Origin: Bacteroidota bacterium
Lineage (GTDB): Bacteria > Bacteroidota > Bacteroidia > Bacteroidales > VadinHA17
Length of the DNA stretch: 44,552 nt
Direction: 5' to 3'
NCBI GenBank assembly: GCA_003250475.1
Contig: QKGI01000114.1
Location: forward strand, 1-44,552
Shown: piece after piece, positions 26,753-36,231 of the stretch
Numbering within the stretch: the first letter of the stretch is position 1
Layout of the letters: each line of letters starts with the position of its first letter
The notes under the pieces: model-generated
Seen by the model: only the letters and a program-made list of their open reading frames with translations
What the model was told of the DNA's origin: nothing
Databases searched by the model: none
Program-made: the position numbers and the translations under genes

Positions 26753-29344
26753 ATGGACTTTGAAAATTTTACTATTAAGGCACAGGAATCGGTTCAGAAG
26801 GCTCTTGCCATAGCCGGCAGCAAGGGGCACCAGGCGATAGAATGCGGTCACCTCCTGAAAGGCATTATGACCGAAGCAGAAAGTATCGTGTCATATATTA
26901 TGTCAAGAGCCGGCATTAATAGCCAGGCTTTCAGCAAGGCACTGGATGATATCATCGATGCATATCCACGGGTCAGCGGAGGGGACCCTTATTTTTCCTC
27001 TTCGTGCTCAAAGGTGTTCAAACGTTCAGCAGATCATGCTTCCAGGATGAAGGACCGGTTTGTCTCGGTAGAGCACCTTCTCATGGCTCTTTCCGAGTCT
27101 TCAGACAGGGTTGCCGCACTGATGAAGGAAGAGGGACTTTCCACAGAGGTACTGGCCACTGCAATCAGTGATTTACGAAAGGGCTCAAAGGTAAACAGCC
27201 AGACCTCCGAGGAGACCTATGACTCGCTTAACAGGTATGCCATTGACCTGAATGAGCGTGCCAGGGCCGGCAAGCTGGACCCTGTCATCGGACGGGATGA
27301 GGAAATACGGCGTGTGCTGCAGATACTCTCGCGCAGGACAAAGAACAATCCTGTGCTTGTCGGTGAACCAGGAGTGGGTAAGACTGCGATAGCTGAAGGC
27401 CTGGCACACAGGATAGTACGCGGAGACGTCCCCGAAGACCTGATCAGCAAGAAGATATATTCGCTTGACATGGGTGCTCTCATCGCAGGCGCCAAGTATA
27501 AGGGCGAATTCGAAGAGAGGCTGAAATCGGTGGTCAATGAGGTAATAGCTTCTGAAGGTAATGTTATCCTGTTTATCGATGAGATTCATACTCTTGTAGG
27601 TGCCGGCAAGGGCGAGGGAGCCATGGACGCGGCCAACATACTTAAGCCGGCACTGTCAAGGGGTGACCTTCGTGCCATAGGCGCAACAACACTGAATGAG
27701 TACCAGAAGTACTTTGAGGCTGACAAGGCCCTGGAAAGGCGTTTCCAGGTTGTTATGATAAATGAGCCAGACAGGGCGGATGCTATCTCTATCCTCAGGG
27801 GCCTCAGGGAGAAGTACGAGGCTCACCACAAGGTTATAATCAGGGACGAAGCCATAATCTCTGCCGTCGATCTGTCATACCGGTATATCACGGACAGGTT
27901 CCTGCCTGACAAGGCTATAGACCTTATTGACGAGGCAGCAGCCAGATTGAGGCTGGAGATGAATTCGGTACCCGAAGAGATTGACACGGCAGACAGGTCA
28001 ATACGACAGCTGGAGATTGAACGCGAAGCTGTACGCCGCGATGGCGATACTGCAAAGGAAAAAGAGCTATCGAGAGAGATAGCTGACATCTCGGCCGGCA
28101 GGGACGAACTGAAAGCCCGATGGCGATCGGAGAAAGAGCTGGTGGAGAGCCTTCAGAAGAAAAAACAGGAGGCTGAGGAGCTGAAGTTCGAAGCAGAGAA
28201 TGCAGAGAGGTCAGGAGACTATGGCAAGGTTGCAGAGATACGTTATGGCAAGCTGGTGGAGAACGAAAATGAGACTGAGAGACTGAGGCAGCAGATTGAG
28301 GAGAAGCGCAATGCCGGATCGATGGTACGTGACGACGTCCGCTCCGATGATATTGCAGAGATAGTGGCCAGGTGGACAGGCATACCTGTCTCACGTATGC
28401 TTGAGAGTGAAAAGGACAAACTCCTGAGACTGGAGGAGGAGTTGCATAAAAGAGTAGTAGGCCAGGATGAAGCCATAACAGCCGTCTCGGACGCTGTACG
28501 CCGGTCAAGGGCAGGTCTCCAGGATGAGAAAAAGCCGGTAGGATCATTCATATTCCTGGGAACGACAGGTGTTGGTAAGACAGAGCTGGCAAGAGCCCTG
28601 GCTGAATATCTTTTCAATAATGAGAACCTGATGACACGGATTGACATGACTGAATATCAGGAGAGGCACAGCGTGTCAAGGCTCATAGGTGCACCTCCCG
28701 GATATGTTGGTTATGACGAAGGAGGCCAGCTTACCGAAGCTGTAAGACATAAGCCGTACTCTGTTGTACTTCTTGATGAGATTGAAAAAGCCCATCCTGA
28801 TGTCTTTAATATACTGCTTCAGCTGCTTGACGACGGCAGGCTTACGGATAACAAGGGCCGTACCGTTAACTTCCGCAACACTATTATCATCATGACTTCA
28901 AACCTTGGCTCGTCACTGATACGCGAAAGCATTGAGGAGAGCAACGGTGATCTTTCCGAAGAACAAGCCGGGAGGCTCCGTGGTCAGCTGATCCAGATGC
29001 TGCGCACAAGCCTGCGGCCAGAGTTTGTTAACCGTGTTGACGAGATAGTGATGTTCAGACCGCTGACCATTGAACAGATTAAGGATGTCGTCAGGCTTCA
29101 GTTTGGCAGGGTGGCACACATGCTCGGGGAAAAGGGTATCGTCAGCGAGATAACGGACAGGGCAGTAGACTGGCTGGCAGACAAAGGGTTTGACCCGTTA
29201 TTCGGTGCAAGACCCGTGAAAAGACTTATTCAGAAGGAGATAGTTAACGAACTGTCTAAAGAGATAATCGCCGGGAGTATCGATAAGTCAGGAAAAGTCA
29301 GGATAGATGTGCAGGCAGGCAGACTTCATATTACCAATGTCTAG
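26753..29344 (+). CDS. clpB: ATP-dependent disaggregase ClpB
   Basis: 863 aa, the normal length. The N domain spans about 1-145, the first AAA+ module has Walker [10 protein letters not shown] near residue 204, a middle coiled coil follows at about 400-530 (long Glu/Lys/Arg-rich helices), and the second AAA+ module has GTTGVGKTE near residue 602. The long middle domain separates ClpB from ClpA and ClpC. It rescues aggregated proteins with DnaK. The 158 bp upstream show no CIRCE element and no clear TAnnTTTG box. Its last 4 bp overlap the convergent STAS gene. Confidence 0.96.
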   Translation: MDFENFTIKAQESVQKALAIAGSKGHQAIECGHLLKGIMTEAESIVSYIMSRAGINSQAFSKALDDIIDAYPRVSGGDPYFSSSCSKVFKRSADHASRMKDRFVSVEHLLMALSESSDRVAALMKEEGLSTEVLATAISDLRKGSKVNSQTSEETYDSLNRYAIDLNERARAGKLDPVIGRDEEIRRVLQILSRRTKNNPVLVGEPGVGKTAIAEGLAHRIVRGDVPEDLISKKIYSLDMGALIAGAKYKGEFEERLKSVVNEVIASEGNVILFIDEIHTLVGAGKGEGAMDAANILKPALSRGDLRAIGATTLNEYQKYFEADKALERRFQVVMINEPDRADAISILRGLREKYEAHHKVIIRDEAIISAVDLSYRYITDRFLPDKAIDLIDEAAARLRLEMNSVPEEIDTADRSIRQLEIEREAVRRDGDTAKEKELSREIADISAGRDELKARWRSEKELVESLQKKKQEAEELKFEAENAERSGDYGKVAEIRYGKLVENENETERLRQQIEEKRNAGSMVRDDVRSDDIAEIVARWTGIPVSRMLESEKDKLLRLEEELHKRVVGQDEAITAVSDAVRRSRAGLQDEKKPVGSFIFLGTTGVGKTELARALAEYLFNNENLMTRIDMTEYQERHSVSRLIGAPPGYVGYDEGGQLTEAVRHKPYSVVLLDEIEKAHPDVFNILLQLLDDGRLTDNKGRTVNFRNTIIIMTSNLGSSLIRESIEESNGDLSEEQAGRLRGQLIQMLRTSLRPEFVNRVDEIVMFRPLTIEQIKDVVRLQFGRVAHMLGEKGIVSEITDRAVDWLADKGFDPLFGARPVKRLIQKEIVNELSKEIIAGSIDKSGKVRIDVQAGRLHITNV

Positions 29345-29691
29345 TAAGGTCCGACACGATGGAAACTCTCAGTGCAGCTTTCACGGTCAGGATAGATGTC
29401 AAGCGACTTATGTAGCTGCAGCAGCTCAAAGAGCTCTCCTGCGGGAGGCGTCAGGGAACAGAGCCTGAAAGTACAATAGTTTGACCTGGCCACACGAAGC
29501 AGGTGAAGAAACATTGCAAAGGCAGTACTGTCGAGATAGTTTACACCATCCATATCTATGACTACCTTTGAATATGGTGTCTCGAATAACCTGATAATTG
29601 CAGGTCTTATCGAGTCAACATTCAGTGCATTTATCCTGTCGGTTGTGAAACTAATAATGTCAACCCCGTCAAGTCTTTCTGATTGTACCAT
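29341..29691 (-). CDS. STAS domain protein
   Basis: 116 aa. VVIDMDGVNYLDSTAFAMFL is the STAS phosphorylation-loop region, with Asp54-Ser55 at the usual site. It starts 6 bp after the Hpt gene stop, so the two form a bicistron. Overall similarity to the STAS protein at 16673 is low, so they probably have different partners. It overlaps the clpB end by 4 bp on the opposite strand. Confidence 0.82.
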   Translation of the reverse strand: MVQSERLDGVDIISFTTDRINALNVDSIRPAIIRLFETPYSKVVIDMDGVNYLDSTAFAMFLHLLRVARSNYCTFRLCSLTPPAGELFELLQLHKSLDIYPDRESCTESFHRVGPY

Positions 29692-29697
29692 CCCGGT

Positions 29698-30051
29698 TTA
29701 CCTGTTTTTGCTGAGATAATCCTTTACCTCCAGAATAACCCTGCTGGCATCCGTCTCAAACCTTGCGATGTAATCTACGTATTTCTCTTTCTGGACACCC
29801 TCCTTGGCCTGCAGCTCGAACTCCTTGAGCATCCTGGCAGTTTCATCCATGCCCATAACTGTTACCGATCCTTTTGCTTTGTGGGCAAGCAACCCCAGCT
29901 CATAATACTTTTCCTGACTGAGGAGGTCTTTCATCCCGGACAAAAATTCAGGTATCTGGTTAATGAAGATTCCGGCTATCTCTTCCATTGTCTCAATATC
30001 TCCTCCGGTTATGTTTGTCAGATAGTCAGGGTTGAATGAGGTATATTCCAT
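29698..30051 (-). CDS. Hpt domain phosphotransfer protein
   Basis: 117 aa, a four-helix bundle with the phosphoacceptor His57 in AHKAKGSVTVMG, the Hpt signature AHxxKGS. IAGIFINQIPEFLSGMKDLL is the typical preceding helix. It should relay phosphate between a hybrid histidine kinase and a response regulator; neither is encoded nearby. It is followed by a STAS gene, which hints that phosphorelay and partner switching meet here, by inference. Confidence 0.88.
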   Translation of the reverse strand: MEYTSFNPDYLTNITGGDIETMEEIAGIFINQIPEFLSGMKDLLSQEKYYELGLLAHKAKGSVTVMGMDETARMLKEFELQAKEGVQKEKYVDYIARFETDASRVILEVKDYLSKNR

Positions 30052-30074
30052 ATGCAGAAATTTGATTTATGATA

Positions 30075-30082
30075 CAAATATA
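30075..30082 (-). promoter_or_regulatory. Putative -7 box of the Hpt-STAS pair
   Basis: On the minus strand TATATTTG matches TAnnTTTG, 24 bp upstream of the Hpt ATG. No TTG at the usual spacing. Confidence 0.5.
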
Positions 30083-30170
30083 GAAATAATGGAACCACCG
30101 GGCTACCAGAAATGTCGGAAAAGGCCGGGCCAAAAATGATTTAAAGCAGTTTTTTTCGATCGAAAAACCC

Positions 30171-30178
30171 TACTTTTG
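30171..30178 (+). promoter_or_regulatory. Putative -7 box of gcvT
   Basis: TACTTTTG matches TAnnTTTG, 25 bp before the gcvT ATG at 30203. It overlaps the alternative TTG start at 30176 and so supports the ATG. No glycine riboswitch fits the short leader this implies. Confidence 0.5.
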
Positions 30179-30202
30179 CCAGTAAATAAAAAGCACTGCG
30201 AT

Positions 30203-31312
30203 ATGAAAAGCACCCCGTTTCTGAAGTACCATGAGGCCCTGGGAGCCAGAATAATTCCTTTTGCCGGCTACAACATGCCTGTTGAATATGAGGGTATTAA
30301 TGAAGAGCACCTCACTGTCCGGAGCAGGATTGGAGTATTTGATGTTTCTCATATGGGTGAGTTCTGGGTAAACGGCCCGCATGCACTGGAGTTCCTGCAG
30401 CATATAACCACAAATGATGTGTCTGCTCTTACTGACGGCAAGGTGCAGTATACCTGCTTCCCGAACGGGAAGGGGGGGATAGTTGATGACCTGCTTGTAT
30501 ACCGTGTTAATGCAGAAAAATACCTGTTGGTTGTAAATGCCGCAAATATTGAAAAGGACTGGGAATGGTGTGTCAGGCACGCGGAACGATTTGGTATTGA
30601 AACAGGTCCGGGAAAGGATCTGCATAATGCATCCGACTGGACTGCCCAGCTTGCAGTACAGGGTCCGCTGGCACTTAAAGCCATGCAAAAGCTTACAGAT
30701 GAACCTGTTGTTGACATGGAATACTATACTTTTAAAGTACTCACCTTTGCGGGTATAGAGAAGGTGATCTTCTCAACGACAGGATATACCGGTGCCGGAG
30801 GATGCGAGATCTATGTCCGTAATGAAGACGCCGCTGGTCTGTGGGAAGCAGTTTTCAGAGCAGGGGAGGAGTATGGAATAAAACCAGTCGGGCTGGGTGC
30901 AAGGGATACCCTGAGGCTCGAGATGGGATATTGCCTCTACGGAAATGACATAAATGATACCACTTCGCCTATAGAGGCCGGACTGGGATGGATTACCAAA
31001 TTCGCTGCAGGTAAGGATTTTATTGACAGGGATCTGCTCCTTAAGCAAAAGGAGGAGGGAACGGAAAGGCGCCTGAAAGGATTTGTGATGATTGACAGAG
31101 GCATCCCCAGGCAGCATTATGAAGTTGTTGATGCCGATGGCAACACTATAGGAGAGGTGACTTCCGGTACAATGTCCCCGGTATTGAAACAGGGAATAGG
31201 TATGGCATACCTTAACAAAGGATACTGGAAGACCGATACGGAAATCTTTATCCGTGTCAGGGGCAAGGATCTGAAAGCACGGACCACTGGATTGCCCTTT
31301 ATAAAACAATGA
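30203..31312 (+). CDS. gcvT: Aminomethyltransferase, glycine cleavage T-protein
   Basis: 369 aa from [15 protein letters not shown]. Conserved features are [20 protein letters not shown] with the folate-site region, [16 protein letters not shown] and the C-terminal [20 protein letters not shown]. It transfers the methylene group of glycine from GcvH to tetrahydrofolate. The other glycine-cleavage genes are not in the window, which is common in this phylum. The serine genes that follow are metabolically related through one-carbon exchange. Confidence 0.95.
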   Translation: MKSTPFLKYHEALGARIIPFAGYNMPVEYEGINEEHLTVRSRIGVFDVSHMGEFWVNGPHALEFLQHITTNDVSALTDGKVQYTCFPNGKGGIVDDLLVYRVNAEKYLLVVNAANIEKDWEWCVRHAERFGIETGPGKDLHNASDWTAQLAVQGPLALKAMQKLTDEPVVDMEYYTFKVLTFAGIEKVIFSTTGYTGAGGCEIYVRNEDAAGLWEAVFRAGEEYGIKPVGLGARDTLRLEMGYCLYGNDINDTTSPIEAGLGWITKFAAGKDFIDRDLLLKQKEEGTERRLKGFVMIDRGIPRQHYEVVDADGNTIGEVTSGTMSPVLKQGIGMAYLNKGYWKTDTEIFIRVRGKDLKARTTGLPFIKQ

Positions 31313-31334
31313 CAACCAGCACTTATCTGTCACC

Positions 31335-32054
31335 ATGATGGAAAAGAAGAGCCTGGAAATATGCTTTACACCTGCGATTTTTGAAGTTCACGCTGACAGT
31401 GAAGCTGTAGTGGTCGTTATAGATGTGCTGCGTGCTACAAGTTCAATATGCACTGCGTTTGCAAACGGTGTAAGGTCAATAATACCGGTGTCTACCGTGG
31501 AGGAGGCAAAGATCATGAAGAAGAGAGGCTATCTTCTTGCTGCTGAACGTGACGGATTTGTTCTTGATTTTGCAGATTTCGGTAACTCCCCATATAATTT
31601 CACAGCCGGGAAGGTGAAGGACAGAACAGTGGCATACAGCACCACAAATGGAACCGGCATTATGAAGCAGGCATCGGAGTGTCATGACGTTGTTATAGGA
31701 TCATACCTCAACTTCTCCGCCCTGTGCAACTGGCTCGGGGAACAGGATCGCAAGGTGATCATCGTATGTGCAGGCTGGAAGTCGAGGTTCAGCCTCGAGG
31801 ATGCTGTATGCGCAGGTGCAATAGCGGAAAGACTCCTCGAGGGAGGCAGGTTTACTACTATCTGCGACTCCGTACATGCTGCCACCGATCTGTGGAAATG
31901 TGCAAAGACAGACCTGATGGGATACATCGAGAAAGCAGCCCAGAGGTCAAGACTTAAAGAGAAGGGTCTTGATGATTGTCTCAAATATTGTCATACATTT
32001 GATGTGACAAGTGTAATTCCTGTGCTTCGCAGCGGACGGCTTGTAACAATTTGA
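31335..32054 (+). CDS. 2-phosphosulfolactate phosphatase family protein (ComB-like)
   Basis: 239 aa, typical of ComB. VVVIDVLRATSSICTAFANG near residues 28-47 and YSTTNGT, with the acidic ERDGFVLDFADFGNSP, are family features of this Mg-dependent phosphatase. ComB acts in coenzyme M synthesis in archaea and in sulfolactate formation in some bacteria; Bacteroidota members may have another substrate. It starts 22 bp after gcvT; 204 bp separate it from serC. A second Met follows the first, so the start may be one codon later. Confidence 0.85.
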   Translation: MMEKKSLEICFTPAIFEVHADSEAVVVVIDVLRATSSICTAFANGVRSIIPVSTVEEAKIMKKRGYLLAAERDGFVLDFADFGNSPYNFTAGKVKDRTVAYSTTNGTGIMKQASECHDVVIGSYLNFSALCNWLGEQDRKVIIVCAGWKSRFSLEDAVCAGAIAERLLEGGRFTTICDSVHAATDLWKCAKTDLMGYIEKAAQRSRLKEKGLDDCLKYCHTFDVTSVIPVLRSGRLVTI

Positions 32055-32258
32055 AGGGAAGCGTGATGCTGGTGACCGGCATGGATGAATGATATAAGAG
32101 ACGGAAGAGGTTGTTAACAAAAAACCGATAATTTATTAATGAACCTCCAATTTTTAACAGATACGAATGATATTTGAAGCTTATTTACAACAAGGGGATA
32201 TTAGTTAATTCGACAATATTGGTATTATTTCCTACCTTAATAATTAAATCTGATTATA
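32055..32258. other. Intergenic region before serC
   Basis: 204 bp, AT-rich after about 32110. The best promoter-like string is TACCTTAA at 32233-32240, a two-mismatch version of TAnnTTTG. No terminator hairpin, riboswitch or small ORF is apparent. Confidence 0.4.
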
Positions 32259-33329
32259 ATGAAAAAGCACAATTTTTACGCAGGACCCTCAATCATGCCA
32301 CAGTACACTAATTTGCAGGTGATTGAAGCTATTAAGGACTTCGCAGGAACAGGCCTTTCAATTATGGAGGTCTCACATCGCAGCAAGGAGTTTGTAGCTG
32401 TTATGGATAGTGCAGTGGCGCATGTGAAAGAGCTTCTTGATGTCCCGGCTGGATATTCGGTTATCTTCCTCGGAGGAGGAGCCAGCCTTCAGTTTGCAAT
32501 GGTGCCTATGAACATGTTCGAAAAGAAAGCTGCCTATATCAATACCGGGGAGTGGGCCGGAAAAGCGATCAAGGAAGCCAGGCTCTTTGGCGAGGTGGTA
32601 GAGGTGGCTTCGTCCAAAGACCACAATTTCAATTATATACCAAAGAATTTTGACGTTCCTGCTGATGCTGACTACTTCCATTTTACAACCAACAATACTA
32701 TCTACGGTACTGAGTGGAAGAAGGATCCGGATGTGAGCGTCCCTCTTGTTGCAGATATGTCATCCGATATCTTCAGTCGCCCGATAGATGTCTCAAAGTA
32801 TTCTATAATATACGGCGGTGCCCAGAAAAACCTGGCCCCTGCCGGTGTTACCTTCGTGATCATCAAGGATTCAGCACTGGGCAGGGTTACACGCCCCATC
32901 CCTACTATGCTGAATTACAAGACCCACATTGACAAGGAATCGATGTTTAATACTCCTCCTGTACTGCCTGTGTTTGCAGCACTGAAGACACTTGAGTGGC
33001 TGAAGCAGAAGGGTGGAGTGGATGCCATGCATAAGATAAACATGGAGAAGGCAGCACTTCTTTATGACGAGATAGAGCGCAACAAACTGTTTGTGCCCAC
33101 TGTTCCTGACCCTGAAGACAGGTCTCTGATGAACGTATGTTTTGTCATGTCTGAGAATTACAAGGAAATTGAAAAGGAATTTGCAGCATATGCCAAGCTT
33201 AAGGGTATGGTGGGTATAGAAGGCCACCGCTCGGTAGGCGGTTTCCGTGCTTCACTCTACAACGCCCTGCCTATTGAGAGCGTGAAGGCTCTGGTTGAGT
33301 GTATGAAGGAATTTGCCAACAAATATTAA
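32259..33329 (+). CDS. serC: Phosphoserine aminotransferase
   Basis: 356 aa. The N-terminal [10 protein letters not shown] and [12 protein letters not shown] are SerC signatures, and the PLP lysine is Lys190 in [12 protein letters not shown]. The C-terminal [18 protein letters not shown] binds phosphate. It transaminates 3-phosphohydroxypyruvate with glutamate to phosphoserine, and possibly acts in pyridoxine synthesis. serA follows 11 bp downstream. Confidence 0.96.
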   Translation: MKKHNFYAGPSIMPQYTNLQVIEAIKDFAGTGLSIMEVSHRSKEFVAVMDSAVAHVKELLDVPAGYSVIFLGGGASLQFAMVPMNMFEKKAAYINTGEWAGKAIKEARLFGEVVEVASSKDHNFNYIPKNFDVPADADYFHFTTNNTIYGTEWKKDPDVSVPLVADMSSDIFSRPIDVSKYSIIYGGAQKNLAPAGVTFVIIKDSALGRVTRPIPTMLNYKTHIDKESMFNTPPVLPVFAALKTLEWLKQKGGVDAMHKINMEKAALLYDEIERNKLFVPTVPDPEDRSLMNVCFVMSENYKEIEKEFAAYAKLKGMVGIEGHRSVGGFRASLYNALPIESVKALVECMKEFANKY

Positions 33330-33340
33330 AAGAGGATATC

Positions 33341-34267
33341 ATGAAAGTACTGGTTGCCACAGAAAAACCCTTTGCATCCGCTGCCATCACGCAGATACGT
33401 GAAGCAGTGGAAAAGGGAGGCCATGAGATGGTCCTCCTGGAAAAGTACAAGACGCCGCAGGAACTATATGCTGTTGCAGGGGATGCCGATGCAATGATAG
33501 TGCGCTCCGATATTGTAGATGCAGCGTTGATCGGAGCGGCTCCGAAGCTGAAGATTGTTGTAAGGGCAGGTGCGGGTTATGACAATCTGGATCTTAATGC
33601 ATGCACGGGAAATAATATCGTTGCAATGAATACGCCGGGTCAGAACTCAAACGCGGTTGCCGAGCTGGCATTCGGCATGATGCTCTTTTCAGCACGTGGA
33701 GGCTTTGACGGTAAGACCGGGTCGGAACTGATGGGTAAGACCCTGGGCCTGCATGCCTTTGGAAACGTGGGAAAATGTATGGCACACATCGGAACCGGCC
33801 TGGGAATGAAAATCCTGGCTTTTGATCCTTTCGTCGACAGGAAAATCATGACTGATGCCGGTGTAACACCCGTGGAAACGGTGGAGGACCTCTATTCATC
33901 ATGCCAGTATGTGTCACTGCACATCCCTGCCAATGACAGGACGAGAAACTCAATCGGGGAAAAGCTCCTGTCACTCATGCCCCCCGGGGCCGTACTTGTC
34001 AATACTGCCCGCAAGGAGGTGATCAACGAGGCTGAACTGGTTACTGTGATGGAGAAGAGAAGTGACATGAAATATCTTTCGGATGTTGCTCCTGATAATG
34101 CGGAGCTCTATGCACAGAAATTTGCAGGCCGGTATTTCTTTACCCCGAAGAAGATGGGGGCACAGACTGAAGAGGCGAATATTAACGCCGGAGTAGCTGC
34201 CGCAAGGCAGATAGTGTCATTTTTTGCCACCGGAGACGAGACTTTCAGAGTGAATAAACCAAAATAG
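33341..34267 (+). CDS. serA: D-3-phosphoglycerate dehydrogenase, short form
   Basis: 308 aa from MKVLVATEKPFAS; an upstream frame extension runs into serC. This is a type III enzyme without the ACT or ASB regulatory domains. The NAD-binding loop is LGLHAFGNVGK and the catalytic Arg region is VNTARKEVINE. Where most D-2-hydroxyacid dehydrogenases have the catalytic His (TPHxGA), this protein has Lys270 (TPKKMGAQT). It catalyses the first step of serine synthesis, in operon with serC. I recall the same Lys in Bacteroides and Entamoeba enzymes, so it is probably functional. Confidence 0.9.
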   Translation: MKVLVATEKPFASAAITQIREAVEKGGHEMVLLEKYKTPQELYAVAGDADAMIVRSDIVDAALIGAAPKLKIVVRAGAGYDNLDLNACTGNNIVAMNTPGQNSNAVAELAFGMMLFSARGGFDGKTGSELMGKTLGLHAFGNVGKCMAHIGTGLGMKILAFDPFVDRKIMTDAGVTPVETVEDLYSSCQYVSLHIPANDRTRNSIGEKLLSLMPPGAVLVNTARKEVINEAELVTVMEKRSDMKYLSDVAPDNAELYAQKFAGRYFFTPKKMGAQTEEANINAGVAAARQIVSFFATGDETFRVNKPK

Positions 34268-34285
34268 AAAACCGAATCATTTTAT

Positions 34286-35536
34286 ATGGCTTTAGTAAAA
34301 CCTTTCAGGGGCGTCAGGCCGCCAGCCGATATGGCGTCAGAGATAGCCTGTCTGCCCTACGATGTAATGAATTCAGAAGAGGCGGCTGCAATGGCCCGGG
34401 GCAGAGAGAAATCACTTCTTCATATAACCAAGTCGGAGATAGACCTGCCGAAAGGTACCGATGTTCACTCCGAAGAGGTCTATCATAAGGCCTTTGAAAA
34501 CTTCACCGAATGGCAGAAGAGAGGATGGCTTGTACAGGATGCCGAGCCTCATTTCTATATATATGCACAGACAATGAATGGCCGTACACAGTACGGCATA
34601 GTAGGCGCGGCAGCAGTTGCGGACTATCTTTCAGGAGTAATTAAAAAGCATGAGCTTACCCGCCCGGATAAAGAGGAGGACCGGATGGTGCATGTCAGAG
34701 TCAATAATGCAAATATTGAACCTGTATTCTTTGCCTATCCTGCAGTAAGTGAGCTTGATGATATTGTTGAGGGTATCGTCGGGAAGCAAAAGCCCGAATA
34801 TGATTTCGTCGCAGAAGATGGTATTGGGCATCATTTCTGGGTAGTGTGGGATGAGAAAACAAACGATGCGATTGAAAATATCTTTGCTGAAAAAGTCCCT
34901 TTCATCTATGTGGCGGATGGTCACCACCGGACAGCTGCAGCAGCCCTCGTGGGCAAGGAGAAGATGGAAAAGAACAGTGCCCACAGGGGAGATGAAGAGT
35001 ATAACTTCTTCATGGCTGTCCATTTCCCCGATGATCAGCTCCGGATAATGGATTACAACCGGCTTGTGAAGGATCTTAACGGCATGACCCCGGACCAGCT
35101 TCTGTCCAGGCTTGAAGAGTCGTTTGAAATAGAAGAGAAAGGGGCAGACACATATAAGCCCGACAGACTTCATAACTTTGGCATGTATCTCAACGGGAAA
35201 TGGTATAGCCTGACAGCAAAAGAAGGAACATTCAATAATGATGATCCTATTGGAGTCCTTGATGTTACGATTCTTACTGAGAAGGTCCTTCTGCCTCTTC
35301 TTGACATACAGGATCTCAGGCGTTCAAAGCGGATCGACTTTGTGGGAGGGATAAGAGGCCTGGACGAGCTGAAGAGGAGGGTTGACGACGGTGAGATGAA
35401 GGTTGCCTTTGCACTATACCCTGTCTCGATGAAGCAACTCATAACCATAGCTGACACAGGCAACATTATGCCTCCCAAGACTACATGGTTTGAGCCCAAG
35501 CTCAGAAGCGGCCTGGTAATTCATAAGCTTGACTGA
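34286..35536 (+). CDS. DUF1015 family protein
   Basis: 416 aa, the usual length. The N-terminal VKPFRGVRPP and LPYDVMNSEEA are DUF1015 signatures, and the ADGHHRTAAA motif near residue 210 looks like an active or ligand site. No signal peptide. Its biochemical role is not known to me; its regular place after serC-serA suggests a part in serine or phosphoserine metabolism. It starts 18 bp after serA and is followed closely by yggS. Confidence 0.88.
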   Translation: MALVKPFRGVRPPADMASEIACLPYDVMNSEEAAAMARGREKSLLHITKSEIDLPKGTDVHSEEVYHKAFENFTEWQKRGWLVQDAEPHFYIYAQTMNGRTQYGIVGAAAVADYLSGVIKKHELTRPDKEEDRMVHVRVNNANIEPVFFAYPAVSELDDIVEGIVGKQKPEYDFVAEDGIGHHFWVVWDEKTNDAIENIFAEKVPFIYVADGHHRTAAAALVGKEKMEKNSAHRGDEEYNFFMAVHFPDDQLRIMDYNRLVKDLNGMTPDQLLSRLEESFEIEEKGADTYKPDRLHNFGMYLNGKWYSLTAKEGTFNNDDPIGVLDVTILTEKVLLPLLDIQDLRRSKRIDFVGGIRGLDELKRRVDDGEMKVAFALYPVSMKQLITIADTGNIMPPKTTWFEPKLRSGLVIHKLD

Positions 35537-35555
35537 TTAGTCAACCGGTGTCCTG

Positions 35556-36230
35556 ATGCACGAAATTGCGGGTAACATACGAATGCTTCTTGAGGAGCTT
35601 CCATCTGGAGTGTCTCTTGTTGCGGTTACCAAGACCCGCACCCCGGAAGAGGTTCTTGAGGCTTACAATGCCGGTCTGCGTACGTTTGGCGAGAACAGGG
35701 TGCAGGAGATGGCAGCAAAGAAACTGGTCCTTCCTCCTGACATCTCATGGCATCTTATAGGACACCTCCAGTCGAACAAAGTGAGGCAGGCTGTTTCTAC
35801 TGCTTCGGTGATTGAATCTGTTGATACGTTAAGGCTCCTGAGGTTGATAGATGATGAGGCCTCCACCCAGGGAAAGGCCATTGATTGCCTTCTTCAGATC
35901 CATATAGCTACTGAAGAGACGAAGTCGGGCTTCAGCCTTACCGAGGCCAGGGAAACAGACTGGAGCCGGGTGGTATCTGACCTGAAAGCCGTGAAGATAT
36001 GCGGTGTGATGGGAATGGCAACCTTCACAGAAGATACGGAGAAGGTCAGGAGTGAATTCAGAACCCTGGCCGGAACATTCAGACATCTACGCGATACCCA
36101 CTTTGCAGGTGAAAGCTGTTTCCGGGATATTTCGATGGGCATGTCCGGCGACTGGCAGGTGGCAATCGAGGAGGGAAGCACAATAATAAGGGTGGGAACA
36201 CTTATATTTGGAGAACGAATAAAGAAATAA
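35556..36230 (+). CDS. YggS/PLPBP family pyridoxal phosphate homeostasis protein
   Basis: 224 aa alanine-racemase-like TIM barrel without the racemase C-terminal domain. The PLP lysine is Lys26 in VAVTKTRT, followed by FGENRVQE, HLIGHLQSNK and the C-terminal SMGMSGDWQVAIEEGST phosphate-binding segment. It binds and distributes PLP in the cytoplasm. It is placed among PLP-using serine genes. One base separates its stop from the next ATG. Confidence 0.94.
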   Translation: MHEIAGNIRMLLEELPSGVSLVAVTKTRTPEEVLEAYNAGLRTFGENRVQEMAAKKLVLPPDISWHLIGHLQSNKVRQAVSTASVIESVDTLRLLRLIDDEASTQGKAIDCLLQIHIATEETKSGFSLTEARETDWSRVVSDLKAVKICGVMGMATFTEDTEKVRSEFRTLAGTFRHLRDTHFAGESCFRDISMGMSGDWQVAIEEGSTIIRVGTLIFGERIKK

Positions 36231-36231
36231 G

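Noticed and set aside
27924-28547. 207-codon minus-strand frame opposite clpB
   Set aside because: It is antisense to the ClpB middle domain, has odd composition (rich in Pro, Ser and His) and no start context.
30052-30202. Glycine riboswitch upstream of gcvT
   Set aside because: The putative -7 box at 30171-30178 leaves a leader of under 25 nt, and no conserved riboswitch core was recognised.
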